Source: Isoetes taiwanensis (lineage: Eukaryota > Streptophyta > Lycopodiopsida > Isoetales > Isoetaceae). From it: 64,000 nucleotides of DNA. The stretch is taken from positions 17,241,415 to 17,305,414 of the forward strand of contig JAJEKV010000018.1 in assembly GCA_021234155.1 (NCBI GenBank), given 5' to 3'. A program made the translations under genes and the position numbers. Positions 37,433-49,128 of the stretch are shown in pieces. The notes under the pieces were generated by a model. The model did no database searches and was not told the DNA's origin. It saw only the letters and a program-made list of their open reading frames with translations. Every line of letters starts with the position of its first letter. The stretch's first letter is position 1.

Positions 37433-38449
37433 CTAAATTTTATTTTTCCTAATCATCCGTGCCAGATTCAGGTCCTTGGACATGACCGTCACCCTTGTGA
37501 TCATGAATGGCGCAAAGGTTCCCTTCTTCAAAAGGTTGTACGAGTTTCGCCTCTGACGCCTCTTGCAATGCCTGGACCATCATCGGAATTTATTTTTTTT
37601 TTTGAAGGACGGCAAGCTTTATTCACCAAGTAAGAACTAGAGCAACATAAAATGCAAAGACAGGATTATAACCCCAGTGGACAAACCGATCCAACTGAGC
37701 ACAACCACCTGCCTATGCAAAAGAATGAATCTGAAGGTAAGTATGCCAGATCAGTACTTTCTTCTCTTGATCAAGAGAAGAACAATTGTAAGCCATAACA
37801 ATTTTATTTTGTGCCCACTGAAGAACAATCTCATCTGCAGTATCTACGCCCTTAAAGATAAACAACCTCCTCCTCTTCCAGATTGACCATAAAAGCCAGC
37901 CACATGCGAGATGAAAAGCTTATTTCCGTAGTTTGGGCCAAGCATCAGGATAGATAACAAGCAAAATTTGCTGGCTAGATCGAGACGTGCTAAATAGGGT
38001 CAGCAACCAAGACCATGCCTGCCGAAGCCGCTCACACAAGAAAAAACAATGCTCAATACTCTCAACCCTTTGCAGGCATAAAGGACAGAGCTCTGAAATC
38101 CGACCCGATAATCTGTCTTAAACGTCTGTAAGACTTCTCGAAGGAGTTGCTCGAACGGTGCCTTCCTGATTACGAGGTGCGTGCACTGCTGGAAGTGTCG
38201 AATCTCTCGAAAAACACGAGCGTGCTTTGAATTGGGTCCATGATGGACCCTCTTCGGCATCCTCGGCCTAGGTGGAGGGGGCTTGGGTTGGTTCTTCGGT
38301 CTTCCGCCCTTGACGAACCGAACTACTCCACCACCAGAATATACTTTGAGCGCCGCCTTTTTCCTCTCAAACTCAATATCTTGCTTGAGTTTGAAGGCCT
38401 TCTCGCCTGCCTTTTTCTTTTTTGTTATTTTCGGTAGCTTGGACCACAC
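37433..38449 (-). pseudogene. Histone H3-like ORF split by a LINE
   Basis: The N-terminal half (38449 to about 38105) has a long Lys/Pro-rich tail (about 85 residues), then [19 protein letters not shown] and [17 protein letters not shown], matching histone H3 alpha-N and alpha-1 helices and the loop 1 region. After a LINE insertion, the other half (about 37590-37433) continues with VQALQEASEAKLV, FEEGNLCAIHD and, after a one-base frameshift, RVTVMSKDLNLARMIRK and a stop at the position where H3 ends. The tail is unlike canonical H3 and more like the variable tails of centromeric H3, but loop 1 is destroyed so CENH3 identity cannot be tested. It lies upstream of ORF1 and gag of the relic retroelement. 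Confidence 0.75.
37593..38105 (-). mobile_element. 5'-truncated LINE insertion inside the H3-like ORF
   Basis: On the minus strand the sequence changes at about 38105 from H3-like to [19 protein letters not shown], the C-x2-C...H...C zinc motif near the end of plant LINE proteins, and terminates in an 11-base A run (37603-37593) after which H3-like coding resumes. This is the pattern of target-primed insertion with 5' truncation. A target-site duplication is not obvious. Confidence 0.75.
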
Positions 38450-40390
38450 CGAAACCGGCGGTCGAGCATTGGAGTACGAAGGCCTCCCAACTTCCTCTTT
38501 ACTTCTTCCTCTTCTTCCTCCTCTTCTGACTCAGACTTGGTTTCATTGCTCCTAGATTACCACATTCCCTCGTGACCGGTCTACACCCCGCTTTATTCTC
38601 TTCTCCCCATGCATTCTTCCCCTCTTCTTTACCTCCTTCGCCATGCTTAGCATTTGTCTTGGGTTCCTAGCCTTCCTTGCCATGCATTTGGTGCGTGGCA
38701 CATCTTTTGGATTAGAAAATGCATTGATTTAAGCCAGCGATCTCCTTAGAGCCTAAGAAATTGGTTTAGGGCAAAATTAGAGAAAACGAGGGTAAAGGTT
38801 TAAAAAGGGAAAGATACTCACACATGTGAAAGAATATTCCTTTGCCATTATTACAAGAAATACAATTCAACTAGATAGATTTTCTTATTCAATGAGTTTA
38901 CTTGTCCGATGACCAAGTTAGAATAGCTATCAAGTAGTAGAGAATATTCAATGCAATGAATATTAACTATTAACCATAGATAATAATCATCGGAAGTCAC
39001 TGTTCAAATAAGATTAATTAAAATAATGTTCATACAGTACCCCGATATCTCGAGCCTATTCAAGAATAAGAATAGCTTAATCACATCTCTCTATGTACAA
39101 CATATTCATTCATCTTATAGGGCCATTCCTTCTGGAGACCAGCCGTAAACAAAGAAACACGCAATTAGAAGATTTGTGTAGCAAGCCGGAAGATCTAATG
39201 TGCAAAAATTCTTATTCTAATGTCAAAATTCTATTTTGATTTGCAAGAAGCAGGGTCAGGACAAATGGAGGAATCTATTCCACTTCTATTAGCAACAATA
39301 AACCCGGAATCTAGAAAAGCTGGCGAAGAAAGTAACCCCAGGGCAAAAAACTTGTTCCCAGAATACCCTATCAAAACACACCTACAACAGATCCATTCCT
39401 TTTGCCTTTTTCCATCTGTGGACATATCATTGCATGTAACCACCCAACGAGGCCGATAGTAAAAGAATTACACTTAGAAGCGAGTAGATGTATAAAAATC
39501 CTCGAATACTAATTCTCTGATGGCTTCGGCAGCCCAGAAAAAGGAAGGTCACACCTGCAAGAAAGACGATCTACAACCCTTGTTTGCAAACCATGATAAA
39601 TAAGATGCTAACGCATCAATGGGTTGCCCGTTCGCGTTGGACCCTTCGGGGCCTTGGGGATGGCTAGGGATTCATTAGCGAAGGTGATAATTGAATTTAT
39701 TAATAATAAACAATCTCAACTTGCCTTAATCATATTCATAGAAGGTTTGCATGGCTAGGGAAGCATGTATAAGGCAACAATCATAAACACTTAATAGGGC
39801 TCACAATATAGAATAAGTAATGAGCATATCTACAACTTATAGACTTCTTATAAACATATGTTGGTGAACATTTTGCCCCCTCGGGGACATAAAGCACCAT
39901 TGCCAACATTGATAAGTAGATGTTGAAATTTGTGGAACATGTTTTAGTTCTAAGAAGAATATACAATGCATGCGAATATAAAACTAGCAAGAATTATGTA
40001 TCAATAACGGGATTTGAATCGTTAACGGGTTTTCTATCCTAGTAGCAATAGCGCATTTTATGGGTTTTGAACCCATTGTAACCTAGTAGTCAAGATGGCT
40101 ACATATGGTGCGAGGAATAAATTAAACCTCAATGCACAAGTTATGATTAATATTTGCAAACATGAAAATATTGTACTTGCGAAGTTCATAGTTGCATGTA
40201 AAGGAACATATGGGGATATTATTGCCAATAGCTACATGTAAAGAAACGGATGGGGATGTTATTGCCAATCTAACTTGCCTTAACATTTGCCAACCTGCCC
40301 CACAAAAAGGGTGTTGATTGTTCAGGCTAACATTGTTTCCTATGACCTTCACACTAATATTTTTGCTAAGCATCAATTGCTTGTAAGAAC
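38450..40390. other. No gene recognised
   Basis: The part next to the H3-like ORF (38450-38560) is an acidic, Glu-rich open stretch on the minus strand that may continue its N-terminus. The rest is AT-rich with no motif, LTR or RNA gene that I could identify. Confidence 0.4.
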
Positions 40391-40469
40391 TTGTGAAAGT
40401 TGTTAACTTTTCTCTTTACTTGGTTTTGCTTATTTCAAAATTCAGCATTTCCTTACCTTCTTTCATAGG

Positions 40470-41379
40470 GTTGGACAGTGATGATCCCAATCTCGATGGT
40501 GCTCAACTTTACAAGGATACGAATGATAACGTTGGCATAAATGAAAGCCATTTTGAGGGGATATTAAAAGGTCATATAAGCTCATTTTCAGATGTACCCC
40601 ATAAGCATCATCAGAGAGCCGAAGAAATGTCAATTGAGAGATGGATGCCATTAGAGGAACAAGGACTTGGCGTAATGCGAGCCCAAAGCCGCCAATCTGG
40701 CCAATATCAGGAACACAGAGCCCCTAGTCCCTACCAGGACCCCGTAAGTCGGCAGCTTCATGATATTTCTACAAGTCCAACATGTCATAATGAACTATCA
40801 GACAAGCAATTTTCACAGCTAAAAAAACTGAAGAAATTTGTGAAGGAGAGGGATCATTCAGAGGAACCAATTAGCACTCCAAAGCAATTTGCGAAATCTT
40901 GGCAATCATGTAAGCAGAGGAGTTCGTCCCAGCAATGATTCAACTTGCCCTAGTAATGGGCAAGAGGTTGCTATTGGCTCTCCATCCCAAGGAGCAGGGA
41001 AAGTCGAGTTATCAGCAGGAGAAGCCAGAGGCACCCTAGATCAGAAGTATCTAATATGCATGCCATAATGATGGACCTAAAAGAGACAGTTAAGGGACTC
41101 AAGGTTCATATTGAACAGGATGGAAGGAAGCGGAATAGTAAAAATCGATGGATTTGAGAGAAGAATTACCTCTCTCAAAGAAGAAATGGATGGGAATCTG
41201 TCCACTTTTAAGAAAATAGTTCAAGATGAAGTCAGAAGCAACATAAATGAGTTATTCAAGCAAAAGTTAGTTGCTAACAAAGAATCTCAGATAAACACCT
41301 TAAAGAATCAAGTCGATAAGCATTTGCAGGAAACTTCATCAAGAGTAGAAGATTGTAAGCAATAGATAACTTCCTTTAT
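40470..41379 (+). pseudogene. Coiled-coil protein relic, 5' part (interrupted by the Ty3/gypsy element)
   Basis: An exon-like frame starts after TTTCATAG at 40470 and runs to about 40937 (hydrophilic, Gln/Ser-rich, ending in a KKLKKFVKER helix). In another frame 41111-41365 encodes a coiled coil (RITSLKEEMDGNLSTFKK and following heptads) to a TAG stop. Several frame changes and stops are present. The frame at the TTTAT target site continues exactly into the frame right of the element, so both parts were one reading frame. Family not recognised. Confidence 0.5.
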
Positions 41380-43004
41380 TGTGATGCTCCCTGAACATAT
41401 ACGACACTCGGACGTATACATACGGGGACTTTCCCCTCCCATGGCGACCAACTCGCCATGAGCAGGGCCCTCCGTCTAACTCGGGCCATCTATAAGAAGA
41501 TGCTCGAGTGAAGGACACAGAGGGGTCATTCGTCCCACGCCTTCAATGGGGCTCCTACGTCGCGGAAGCGTGAAGACAAGGTTAGCACACAGCATAATCA
41601 TATCATAATTTACCACCACAAGGGGTGGCACATCCATCCAAATGACAACAACAAAGAATATGCATTTAATACCAAGGAAAAACACCCAAACCCATGGTTC
41701 TACCCCGGCTTAGACTCCAGTGAGGATCGACTGACGGCTAGGTCTCAAGAGATCAGCAGACCGAATCTTGACATGGTGTTGGCTGGCATAGAACATCGGC
41801 TAGGGTTGTCCACTCCATCCGCCCCTCCTGTGCACACTTTGCAGATGAGTCCAATCATGCTATGGCGTCACTATAGCCTTCCGGACACGCAGACTCAAGG
41901 TATCACCCTTCGAGCCTACTACAGGGTTCATGAAGCCCCGTCCGATGAGGCAGGCAGGGGGAAGCGTCCCCTTCCGGGATCGGTGGTTCCATGGGTGAGC
42001 TAGAGAATACGTGCCGCATCAGCGACCCCCGCATCCGTACCCAACTTACTCACCCTAAATCTACTCAAAGTGCAAGATGCTCCATACGGATCACGCCTCT
42101 ACACCCAGGGAGTGTCATACCCATACCCGCCCCTCACGTGGCGGCCATCGGGCCTAGCCCCATGTAGGAGTCTCGGGGAGCCTTTTATGTTCATGCAAGA
42201 CCCCACCCCACTTGACCACTTCCGTCCCTTATTTGGTGCTAAGCAATTCCATAGCATCCACGACTTCGGTGGTCTCTTGTGCACATGCCGCATATAATGG
42301 GAAATCTGAGGGGATCAACCTAGGAGTATACTACTAACATGGCTCAGAGGTCTCTACCCCCCCCCCCCCCACTTAATTCTCCCATTTCTAGAACAATAAT
42401 ATGCAAAGAATTATCAATCCATCCTTTAAGAGCAAAACCAGAATCAAAGATAAAGAGAACTCACCTTTGCAATCAAGGGTTAGTTCCTACAAGTAAAACA
42501 CAAAGAGAACAGAAGAAACCAACACTACAAGGGCCCAAAAGGGGCGCTACCCTAGAATTCTCAAGCTATACTAACCACCCACCTGAGTTCCTACTGAACC
42601 CGTTGTCATTTGGTGCTTCCATCTTCCTTGGACTTTGCGCTCAGCTCTGGCTACACAGGTAAAGGTGCTTGGCAAGGTGGGCGCTCAGCTCCTGCTTCTC
42701 TTGGACGATTTTGGGAGAGATGGGGGTGGTGATCCACCTTGATGGCTCTAATTAGCATCCCCCATGCTGATCAATCGAGTTTGGCCAGGTGGCGCCTTCC
42801 CAAACCATTAATTAACTCAATTAATCCATTTAGATATTAACTCCTTAATTATAGGTTATTATCCTTAATAATTAAATTAGCATAGCTAATTTAATCCCCT
42901 TTAGGTCAACCCCCTAGGTTACAATACCCCATGGTGGCGTACCTTTACTGGGTGACGTGTCAGTATATTTATACGTATACCATATAAATACTTGGAACGT
43001 CACA
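41380..43004 (-). repeat. 3' LTR (left)
   Basis: 1,625 bp, TGTGATGCTCC to GGAACGTCACA on the plus strand. Near-identical to the right LTR in its first 500 and last 600 bases, with a few percent difference, but strongly different in small indels around 41896-42390. Target duplication TTTAT lies just outside at 41375-41379. Confidence 0.93.
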
Positions 43005-43017
43005 TTCTCCCCTCCTT
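43005..43017 (-). other. Polypurine tract
   Basis: On the minus strand AAGGAGGGGAGAA abuts the 3' LTR (TGTGACG...). It is the expected primer site for plus-strand DNA synthesis. Confidence 0.8.
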
Positions 43018-43734
43018 AGAAATAATGTTGTCCTCAGCATTGGGGTTAGATATAACAATAGAAAATTATATTAAGAAGGAAGGTAATTCCTTATTTCCGA
43101 AGGTAATACATTGAAAACTTTAAAGTTTGAACAGTTTAAACACCGAGGTGCATTTCATATGCCCATGGCAAGCAAAAAGTTCAAGGACCGTAGTCCAATA
43201 CCAACATTAGCGTAACAAAAGACAAGAGGTGTAGACAAAATAAAACTGGAGAACGGGGTCATCAGCAACCCTGTATACATGGGCAAGTGATGTACTGCTC
43301 ACTGGCCTGCACATGTCAACACATCAGTTTATATAGATAAAATAATTAAGTTGTGGTTGAAGGGACCACCCCCTATAATAATTAAAAGAAAATCTATCTA
43401 CAAGGGAACCTATCATGCCTATGGTTTGCTTATCCGCTAATGCTTTTTCGGTCATGTCTACATTGACGTGCGTCCTAGGGAACACGGAAGTAGCCGCCGA
43501 ACTTCTTCAACTAAAGCTTGCATTTCCAAGAGGAGCTGTTGAGAAACCTCCACTTACCCGGGGGCGGGGTTATGCCATGTGATGGAGTAAGGCATTGATA
43601 ACCATAATTTATCATGAAGGGAGACATTTCGGAAGATTCGCGTAGCATTTCATCGGCAAGTGTTTATAGGAAAATTCATTTGGGTCCTCCGGATAAATAT
43701 AGTCGACCCATTGGGATTGCTAAATGCCACATCA

Positions 43735-44110
43735 TTTCAAGTAGCATAATATCCTCTATAATGCGATTAGAAGGCGCTTCTTGTGGACCATCCGTCGGGA
43801 GGATGATATGCCGATACTCATAGCGAGCTTGGGCCGGATGGTGGCAAAGAAATCTTTCTTAAGCCAAACCGATTAATTTGGGATCCTCGCCAATAAGGAT
43901 ACAATAACATTTTCGTGGCATTCCATGAAGGGAGTGCAACTCCACACATAACCGTAGCATAATATCCTCTATAATCTATACGTACAAGAAGATCTCCTTT
44001 GCAAATAGCGCATTGGATATCGATATGGGATACTCATAGCGAAGCTTGGTCTGGATGGTGGGTCATTAATTTGGGATCCCCGGGATACAATAACTCGTGG
44101 CATTCCGTGC
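43735..44110. repeat. Imperfect tandem duplication within the integrase region
   Basis: The segment beginning GTAGCATAATATCCTCTATA occurs at about 43745 and 43957, and further shared stretches follow in order (GATACTCATAGCGA, TTAATTTGGGATCC, GATACAATAAC, CGTGGCATTCC). The copies are about 215 bases apart and diverged by indels. This destroys the second half of the integrase. From 43018 to 43735 no coding domain is recognisable. Confidence 0.65.
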
Positions 44111-44681
44111 AACATGGCAAGAAGGGAGCCATTTTTGACAATTTGTCGACCACTACCATCAATGCATCGTATCCACGGAGAGTACGTGGAAGGCCTACAA
44201 TGAAATCCATGGTTACCACTTCCCACTTGGCGTTAGGCACATCCAGAGGTTGCAACTCACCTGGAATTCTTAATTGCTCAGCCTTGGTTTGTTGACACAC
44301 CTGACACTGCTTAATGTACCTGGCAATGTCCTTCTTCATCGAAGGCCAAAAATAACTGGAGCGGATCTTAAAGTAGGTCTTCATAAAACCTGCATGTCCG
44401 GCTATAGGGCTGTTCTGCGTGTCGTGGAGAATTATCTTACGTACTCCTGAAGTCTCAGGTACACACAACTTATCTTTGTAATATAATAAGGGGCCTTCTT
44501 TTTTATACGAACGGAAAGCTTCGCGTTCTTTATCTGTGCGTGCTTCCTTAGTCAAACTAACCCAAACATCACGGAATTCGGGATCTGTGGCCAATGTCTG
44601 TTCTATCTGTTTTCCAAACTCACTGGTGAGCGTGGAAATTGCATTACAATGGGTTCGGGTTACCAAGGGATGGCGTGACAA
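44034..44681 (-). pseudogene. Integrase, N-terminal part
   Basis: Contains the zinc-binding HHCC domain (HDTQNSPIAGHAGF then CQVCQQTK) and the first catalytic Asp (VVTMDFIVGLP). The region of the second Asp (HGMPRVIVSRGSQIN) lacks the expected SDRD, and the catalytic Glu is lost in the duplicated, frame-broken sequence downstream. No chromodomain is visible in this copy. The start overlaps the RNase H frame; the true join is through a small frameshift at the conserved linker (LSRHP). Confidence 0.85.
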
Positions 44682-46177
44682 TGCATCTCCGCAACCACAT
44701 TGTGTTTCCCAGGCTTATACATAATATCAAAATCATATTCCTCGAGAAACTCCATCCATCTTCTCTGACGGAGATTGAGATTGGGCTGGGCTGTTAGATA
44801 ATGGAGACTCTGATGATCCGTATCCAACTGAAATCTTCTACCAAGAAGGTAGTGTCTCCATATGCGCAGAGCACGAACAATGGCTAACAATTCCTGATCA
44901 TGGGTAGGGTACCGCTGCTCAGTTTCGCTCATTTTCTTCGAATCATAGGCAATGACCCTCCCCTCCTGCATTAGGACTCCACCGGTTGCAATCTTACTGG
45001 CATCCATTGCCACTAATTTATCCTTTTCAGGGTCGGGCAATGCTGACGTTAAAGCATCTTTAAGCTGCTGGAAACTTTCCTGGACCTTCGCTTTCCAATG
45101 CTCAATCCAATCCTTTACCTTCTCGTGCTTTGTAAGATTAGTAAGAGGTGTTGCAATCTTTGCAAAATTCTTAACAAATTTCCGATAATATCCTGCTAAT
45201 CCCAAGAAACTTCGGACCTCGAAAACATTACCTGGAATAGGCCATTCCCTTACTGCCTCTATCTTTGCCGGATCTGTAGCAATTCCCTCTGCTGAAATGA
45301 CATGTCCCAAATAATCCACCTTCGGAGTGGCAAACTTGCACTTAGAGAACTTGGCAAAGAGTTGATGACGTCTTAACTTTTGTAGGGCCAATCGAAGATG
45401 TTGCTCATGCTCCTCCAAAGTTTTACTATAGATGAGAATGTCGTCAAAGAAAATAACAACAAAATCATCCAAGTATTGTCGGAAGACATCATTCATCAAT
45501 CGCATGAAGGTTGCGGGGGCATTAGTTAATCCAAAAGCCATAACAGTAAACTCATAATGCCCATATCTAGTGCGGAAGGCAGACTTATGAATGTCCTCCT
45601 CCTTAATCCTTATTTGATGATATCCGGAGCGTAAATCAATCTTTGAGAAATGCTTGGCCCCTTGCAACTGGTCCATCAGATCATCTGCCCTAGGCAAAGT
45701 GTAGCGATTCTTGATGGTATGCTTATTGAGCTGTGTATAGTCAATACACATCCTCAAGGAGCCATCCTTTTTCTTAACAAAGAGGATAGGAGCGCCAAAA
45801 GGCGAAACACTAGGGCGAATGAAACCTAGGTTTAGTAACTCCTGAAGTTGCTTCTTAAGCTCTGCCAACTCAGGGGGACTCATACGGTACGGGGCCTTAC
45901 TGGTAGGCTTAGTACCTGGTTCCAAAGCTATCTCACATTCTACTCCTCTAAAAGGAGGAAGCTTTTGGATCTCATCTGGAAAAAGATCGCTAAACTCTCG
46001 GAGAAGATTGGCAATCCCTTCCGGCAAGGTATCAACTACTTGCTTCTGCTTGGCATCTGACTCAATGGAGGCAAGTCTAGTAATGCAAAGCAACTTATCT
46101 TTACGTATAGCCTTATCTAACTGCCTGATGGTGATAGACTGCATAATAGGGTCTAAGGAGTCACCTTTTATAGTCAC
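44660..46177 (-). CDS. Reverse transcriptase and RNase H
   Basis: 505 residues open. RT motifs in order: [17 protein letters not shown] (about 135-151), [15 protein letters not shown] (177-191), [10 protein letters not shown] and the catalytic FFDDILIYS (243-251), which replaces the usual YVDD-type core with FFDD as in many plant Ty3/gypsy elements. RNase H follows, with [24 protein letters not shown] and LDTDHQSL providing its acidic residues. The frame ends shortly after [10 protein letters not shown] because of a small insertion, after which the integrase frame takes over. Confidence 0.95.
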   Translation of the reverse strand: MTIKGDSLDPIMQSITIRQLDKAIRKDKLLCITRLASIESDAKQKQVVDTLPEGIANLLREFSDLFPDEIQKLPPFRGVECEIALEPGTKPTSKAPYRMSPPELAELKKQLQELLNLGFIRPSVSPFGAPILFVKKKDGSLRMCIDYTQLNKHTIKNRYTLPRADDLMDQLQGAKHFSKIDLRSGYHQIRIKEEDIHKSAFRTRYGHYEFTVMAFGLTNAPATFMRLMNDVFRQYLDDFVVIFFDDILIYSKTLEEHEQHLRLALQKLRRHQLFAKFSKCKFATPKVDYLGHVISAEGIATDPAKIEAVREWPIPGNVFEVRSFLGLAGYYRKFVKNFAKIATPLTNLTKHEKVKDWIEHWKAKVQESFQQLKDALTSALPDPEKDKLVAMDASKIATGGVLMQEGRVIAYDSKKMSETEQRYPTHDQELLAIVRALRIWRHYLLGRRFQLDTDHQSLHYLTAQPNLNLRQRRWMEFLEEYDFDIMYKPGKHNVVAEMHCHAIPW

Positions 46178-46187
46178 GCAGGCTCCG

Positions 46188-46727
46188 TTAGCGGCATTGA
46201 AGGTAACTTCGGTTTTCAGGATCTATATTGGCTTTTGCAGATGCCAAGAATTCCATACCAACAATCAGGTCATATTTGCCAATATCCATTATCTCGGCAC
46301 CCAAGGCAACTGGCGCACCTGGCAACTGCATCTTAAGGTTAATGCGACGGCCATGCGTATGTCTGATCTTACCACTGGCTAAAGTGACAGGCTTCGGTCG
46401 AGATCTCAAAGTTTCAAGCCGCAATTCCTGGGCCATTCTAGGAGAAGCAAAATTATGTGTACTACCCGTATCCATCAGAATTATAAAAGGTTTGCTGTCT
46501 ACTTGACCTATAGTGGAAATAACGGCAGGCTGACTTTCAGCATTGCCGGTTTCAATGGCTGCAAGGATATGGGACTCACCATGAATGTATTCGGGAGCCT
46601 CCTCCTCGACAGGTAGTGTTGACTCGAGATCGTCCCAATCGGGGTCGGCCATGGCCGGTATGCGATACGTGTGACATAAGGGCAGTTCTGCATGAAGTGC
46701 CCGGGCCGCATACACCTGTAACATGCC
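46188..46727 (-). CDS. CCHC zinc knuckle and aspartic protease
   Basis: The knuckle [14 protein letters not shown] (46726-46685, C-x2-C-x4-H-x4-C) binds RNA in nucleocapsid. It is in a different frame from the protease, so a frameshift lies between. The protease, in the frame 46724-46188, has the active site [10 protein letters not shown] (one aspartate per monomer) and the later hydrophobic-Gly motif (DLIVGMEFL). Retroviral-type aspartic proteases mature Gag-Pol. Confidence 0.9.
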   Translation of the reverse strand, partial: GMLQVYAARALHAELPLCHTYRIPAMADPDWDDLESTLPVEEEAPEYIHGESHILAAIETGNAESQPAVISTIGQVDSKPFIILMDTGSTHNFASPRMAQELRLETLRSRPKPVTLASGKIRHTHGRRINLKMQLPGAPVALGAEIMDIGKYDLIVGMEFLASAKANIDPENRSYLQCR

Positions 46728-46972
46728 TTATCACGGCGGAGCTGTTCTCGAACCTCTTTAGGAATAGACTATAAGAGGTTCCGAACTTCCTTATCGACAT
46801 TGTTCGGTTTGTCGGACATGTTGAAGGTGACTTTCTTTTCCTGGCGGCCGTAAGAGTTCTGCTGAGAGGGCCCCGGACTTGGCTTAACGGGGTTTATAAG
46901 GTGTGGGACGGGTGGTGGCTGCAGTAAGGGGCGGACGCGGTGCTTGGTTTCTTGGTGTGTCCTCCTCGAGGC

Positions 46973-47548
46973 TCAATGCCTTAGCCTCAGCCTCTGCAAC
47001 TGATTTCGGAATTTGCATCTGCTTTGATCCAGATGCTTGGCTCTGGCATAGCCCTTCCACCAAATACAGGCAGCTCCTGTAAGGTTTGTGGTGGCAACCT
47101 TTCCTGTATCCTTTTCTGTCATGCCATAGGATTTCTCAAACTCCTTCATCTCGTCCAACCAGAACTCTGCATTCAGTCCGCCCCTAGATTTCCCATGAAA
47201 CTGGGCCAGTTTTCTATTTTTCCATATACTTGTTATGGCCGTATCAACCGTCTTACGATATTCCTTGTCCCGGCGCTTTGCATGGTCACCGGACGATACA
47301 GATGACCCAGAGGACACAGAAGTGGCTGATTGTGAGGAGGTGGCACTATCCCTAGAGGAACTGCGATGACGTTTGGAATGGCGCTTCTTTTGTGCAGGCA
47401 CGGGGCCTGATTCAGGTGCAAGTGGATGCTGTGGTGGTGGGCTTGGCGGCAACGGAGGTAACTCCGGTCCATTCTCCTGTACATGTTGCGGTGGGTTGGT
47501 ATTCAACACATAAGTTTGTAACTCGACTAATTGCCTCTTCATCAACAT
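46973..47548 (-). CDS. Gag
   Basis: 191 residues: a Pro/Ser-rich N-terminal region, then TSIWKNRKLAQFHG, FWLDEMKEFEKSYGM and GAACIWWKGYARAK, the capsid signature of plant Ty3/gypsy (retrotransposon gag family). It loses frame after about 46973, before the zinc knuckle. Homologous to the relic gag at 34 kb. Confidence 0.85.
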   Translation of the reverse strand: MLMKRQLVELQTYVLNTNPPQHVQENGPELPPLPPSPPPQHPLAPESGPVPAQKKRHSKRHRSSSRDSATSSQSATSVSSGSSVSSGDHAKRRDKEYRKTVDTAITSIWKNRKLAQFHGKSRGGLNAEFWLDEMKEFEKSYGMTEKDTGKVATTNLTGAACIWWKGYARAKHLDQSRCKFRNQLQRLRLRH

Positions 47549-47847
47549 AAGTTCTTGCTCAGGTGTTAGTCGACTGGCATTCGAGGGTGTCTGCCAGGCG
47601 GCGTTGAGTGCACCATCTATATTGAGTATAAAAAGGTATAAGCAGAATTACAGTGACATCAAGTCTCATAAAGAAGATCATTTCGGAAGAGTACAATAGA
47701 AAAGATCTTTTTTTTTAATTAATGAGAACAGTCATTACATTGAAAGTCATTACAACTTAGAGTTATATAATACAGAGGTAGACACTTTACATTGGGCAAT
47801 TTTTCAACTCAGACATAACATAGAAAACAAAACTGAGTGGACCAGGC

Positions 47848-48318
47848 CTAGGGGTTCGCGAAAGGATACAAGATAGAGTAGCGAATGCTCTCGCGTACAG
47901 CTCTCACTAACTTGTAGCGAGCCCAGGCCTGGACGATAACAGGTTGGTAATCCAGGGTGGGGCTGATGATGAGGAGATTAAAAAGCCTTCTCAAAGCATA
48001 GAAAATATGCCACAAGTGATCGTTGGCGTCAGCGAAAGCTTCATGCCTTGTCATGTCCCAATAGTCCCATGTTCGGCGAAGGGTTTGCTGTAAGTCCTCA
48101 AAGGCCCGTTCTCTGAGAATGTTAACTACTTCTAAGCCTTTAGCGGGGTCATAGGGCTCTCCTCCTTCTTCTTCAGGTTCCCCTTCCTCATAATCACCCC
48201 CATCCCTCTCGGGGTACTCCCCGTATCGTTGGCCATAATCCTATTCTGGAGGTCCTGGGTCGTCCCTTCGGATGTCATTTGTGATCCTTTCCTCAAACTC
48301 AGCAAGATCATAATCTGC
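47848..48318 (-). CDS. Accessory ORF3 of the retrotransposon
   Basis: After a good acceptor (TGTCTTGCAG, exon from about 48318) a frame runs to a stop at 47848, with one TAG inside near the start. It encodes an acidic stretch (RDGGDYEEGEPEEEGGEPYD) and then a helical region (RAFEDLQQTLRRTWDYWDM, LWHIFYALRRLFNLL). No known domain. Its splice-like start suggests that ORF1-ORF3 could be parts of a spliced transcript. Confidence 0.45.
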
Positions 48319-48489
48319 AAGACAACAAGAATGAATATACAATGCTGAACAGTTTCTTACACTTGAAACTCTAATAGACACAAGGAAGTATCATTGGAGC
48401 AAACTATTTAATTGTATTCATCGATACAATAATCATAATTCATAAGAGAAAGGCACATATATTATAAAATGACTAAGGAAGATGCCTAA

Positions 48490-49128
48490 TCAAAATTTTA
48501 CAGCTGTACGCAATACAAAATGCGTAATACGACTAGGTCCCTCCTCTTCGTCCATAGGCTGAGGAGGAGGCCGGTAGCGCATCAAGGTAGCACTAGGGCT
48601 AGCAGAGAGGGCGGCTCGAGCTGCTGCCTCTGGTGGCAAGCAGGTGGCCAATGGTGCCGCCACAAGAAGTCGCATGTTAGCGCAGCCCGCCACGTCCCCC
48701 AATGCTGCTATGGCCAAATCTCGGCGGACCAATGTAATGGTGGTGGCGTGATAGTCTATCTTCTTATGACCCGCCAAAGTGGATATGGCACGAAGCGCCC
48801 ACCAAGAAGCTTCAGAAGAAGGCCCTAGGTTCTTGGAGAAGAACAATACCTCACCTTGCCGAAAAGCTGAGAGAAAGAATCGGGGCACATGGTTGCCCAT
48901 TGCCCTAATCTGAGGATCCCTGGAGGTCTTCGCTTCTCTTTCTAAGTTGACGGGGATCTTCTCCTCCTCTGCTTCTTCCTTGTCATCCCTAAGGCTAACC
49001 TTGGTGTCCCAAAGGTCTTCCTCTTCTCCATCCACCTCTCCCATGGTGATTTGCAAAGGCGGATCGGCCAGAGGAGGCCGCATCTGAGCTGCAAAGTGCT
49101 CCTCCGGAGGCTGAGGTGTGTCAGTCAT
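48490..49128 (-). CDS. Accessory ORF2 of the retrotransposon
   Basis: 212 residues. Acidic N-terminal half (DGEEEDLWDTK, DDKEEAEEEK), then a more hydrophobic, Ala-rich part. Its ATG overlaps the last codons and stop of ORF1 in ATGACTGA, an arrangement compatible with coupled or reinitiated translation, or with alternative splicing. No recognised domain. Confidence 0.6.
   Translation of the reverse strand: MTDTPQPPEEHFAAQMRPPLADPPLQITMGEVDGEEEDLWDTKVSLRDDKEEAEEEKIPVNLEREAKTSRDPQIRAMGNHVPRFFLSAFRQGEVLFFSKNLGPSSEASWWALRAISTLAGHKKIDYHATTITLVRRDLAIAALGDVAGCANMRLLVAAPLATCLPPEAAARAALSASPSATLMRYRPPPQPMDEEEGPSRITHFVLRTAVKF

Larger units (their letters stand above)
33240..38449 (-). mobile_element. 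Decayed Ty3/gypsy (chromovirus-type) relic
   Basis: Read on the minus strand the order is H3-like ORF (interrupted by a LINE), accessory ORF1 homologue, gag fragment, chromodomain, and an LTR-like border at 33250. Protease, reverse transcriptase, RNase H and the integrase core are missing. No matching 5' LTR was found. Its gag and ORF1 pieces are homologous to those of the complete element at 41-53 kb, so both belong to related families. Confidence 0.6.

Noticed and set aside
38000-38100. C-terminal end of the 149-residue H3-like frame as part of the histone
   Set aside because: From about 38105 the sequence is LINE (zinc motif in another frame, poly(A) tail at 37593); the true H3 continuation lies beyond the LINE.
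42099-42297. Frames inside the LTRs
   Set aside because: Both LTRs are non-coding repeats; the frames are not kept between the two copies.
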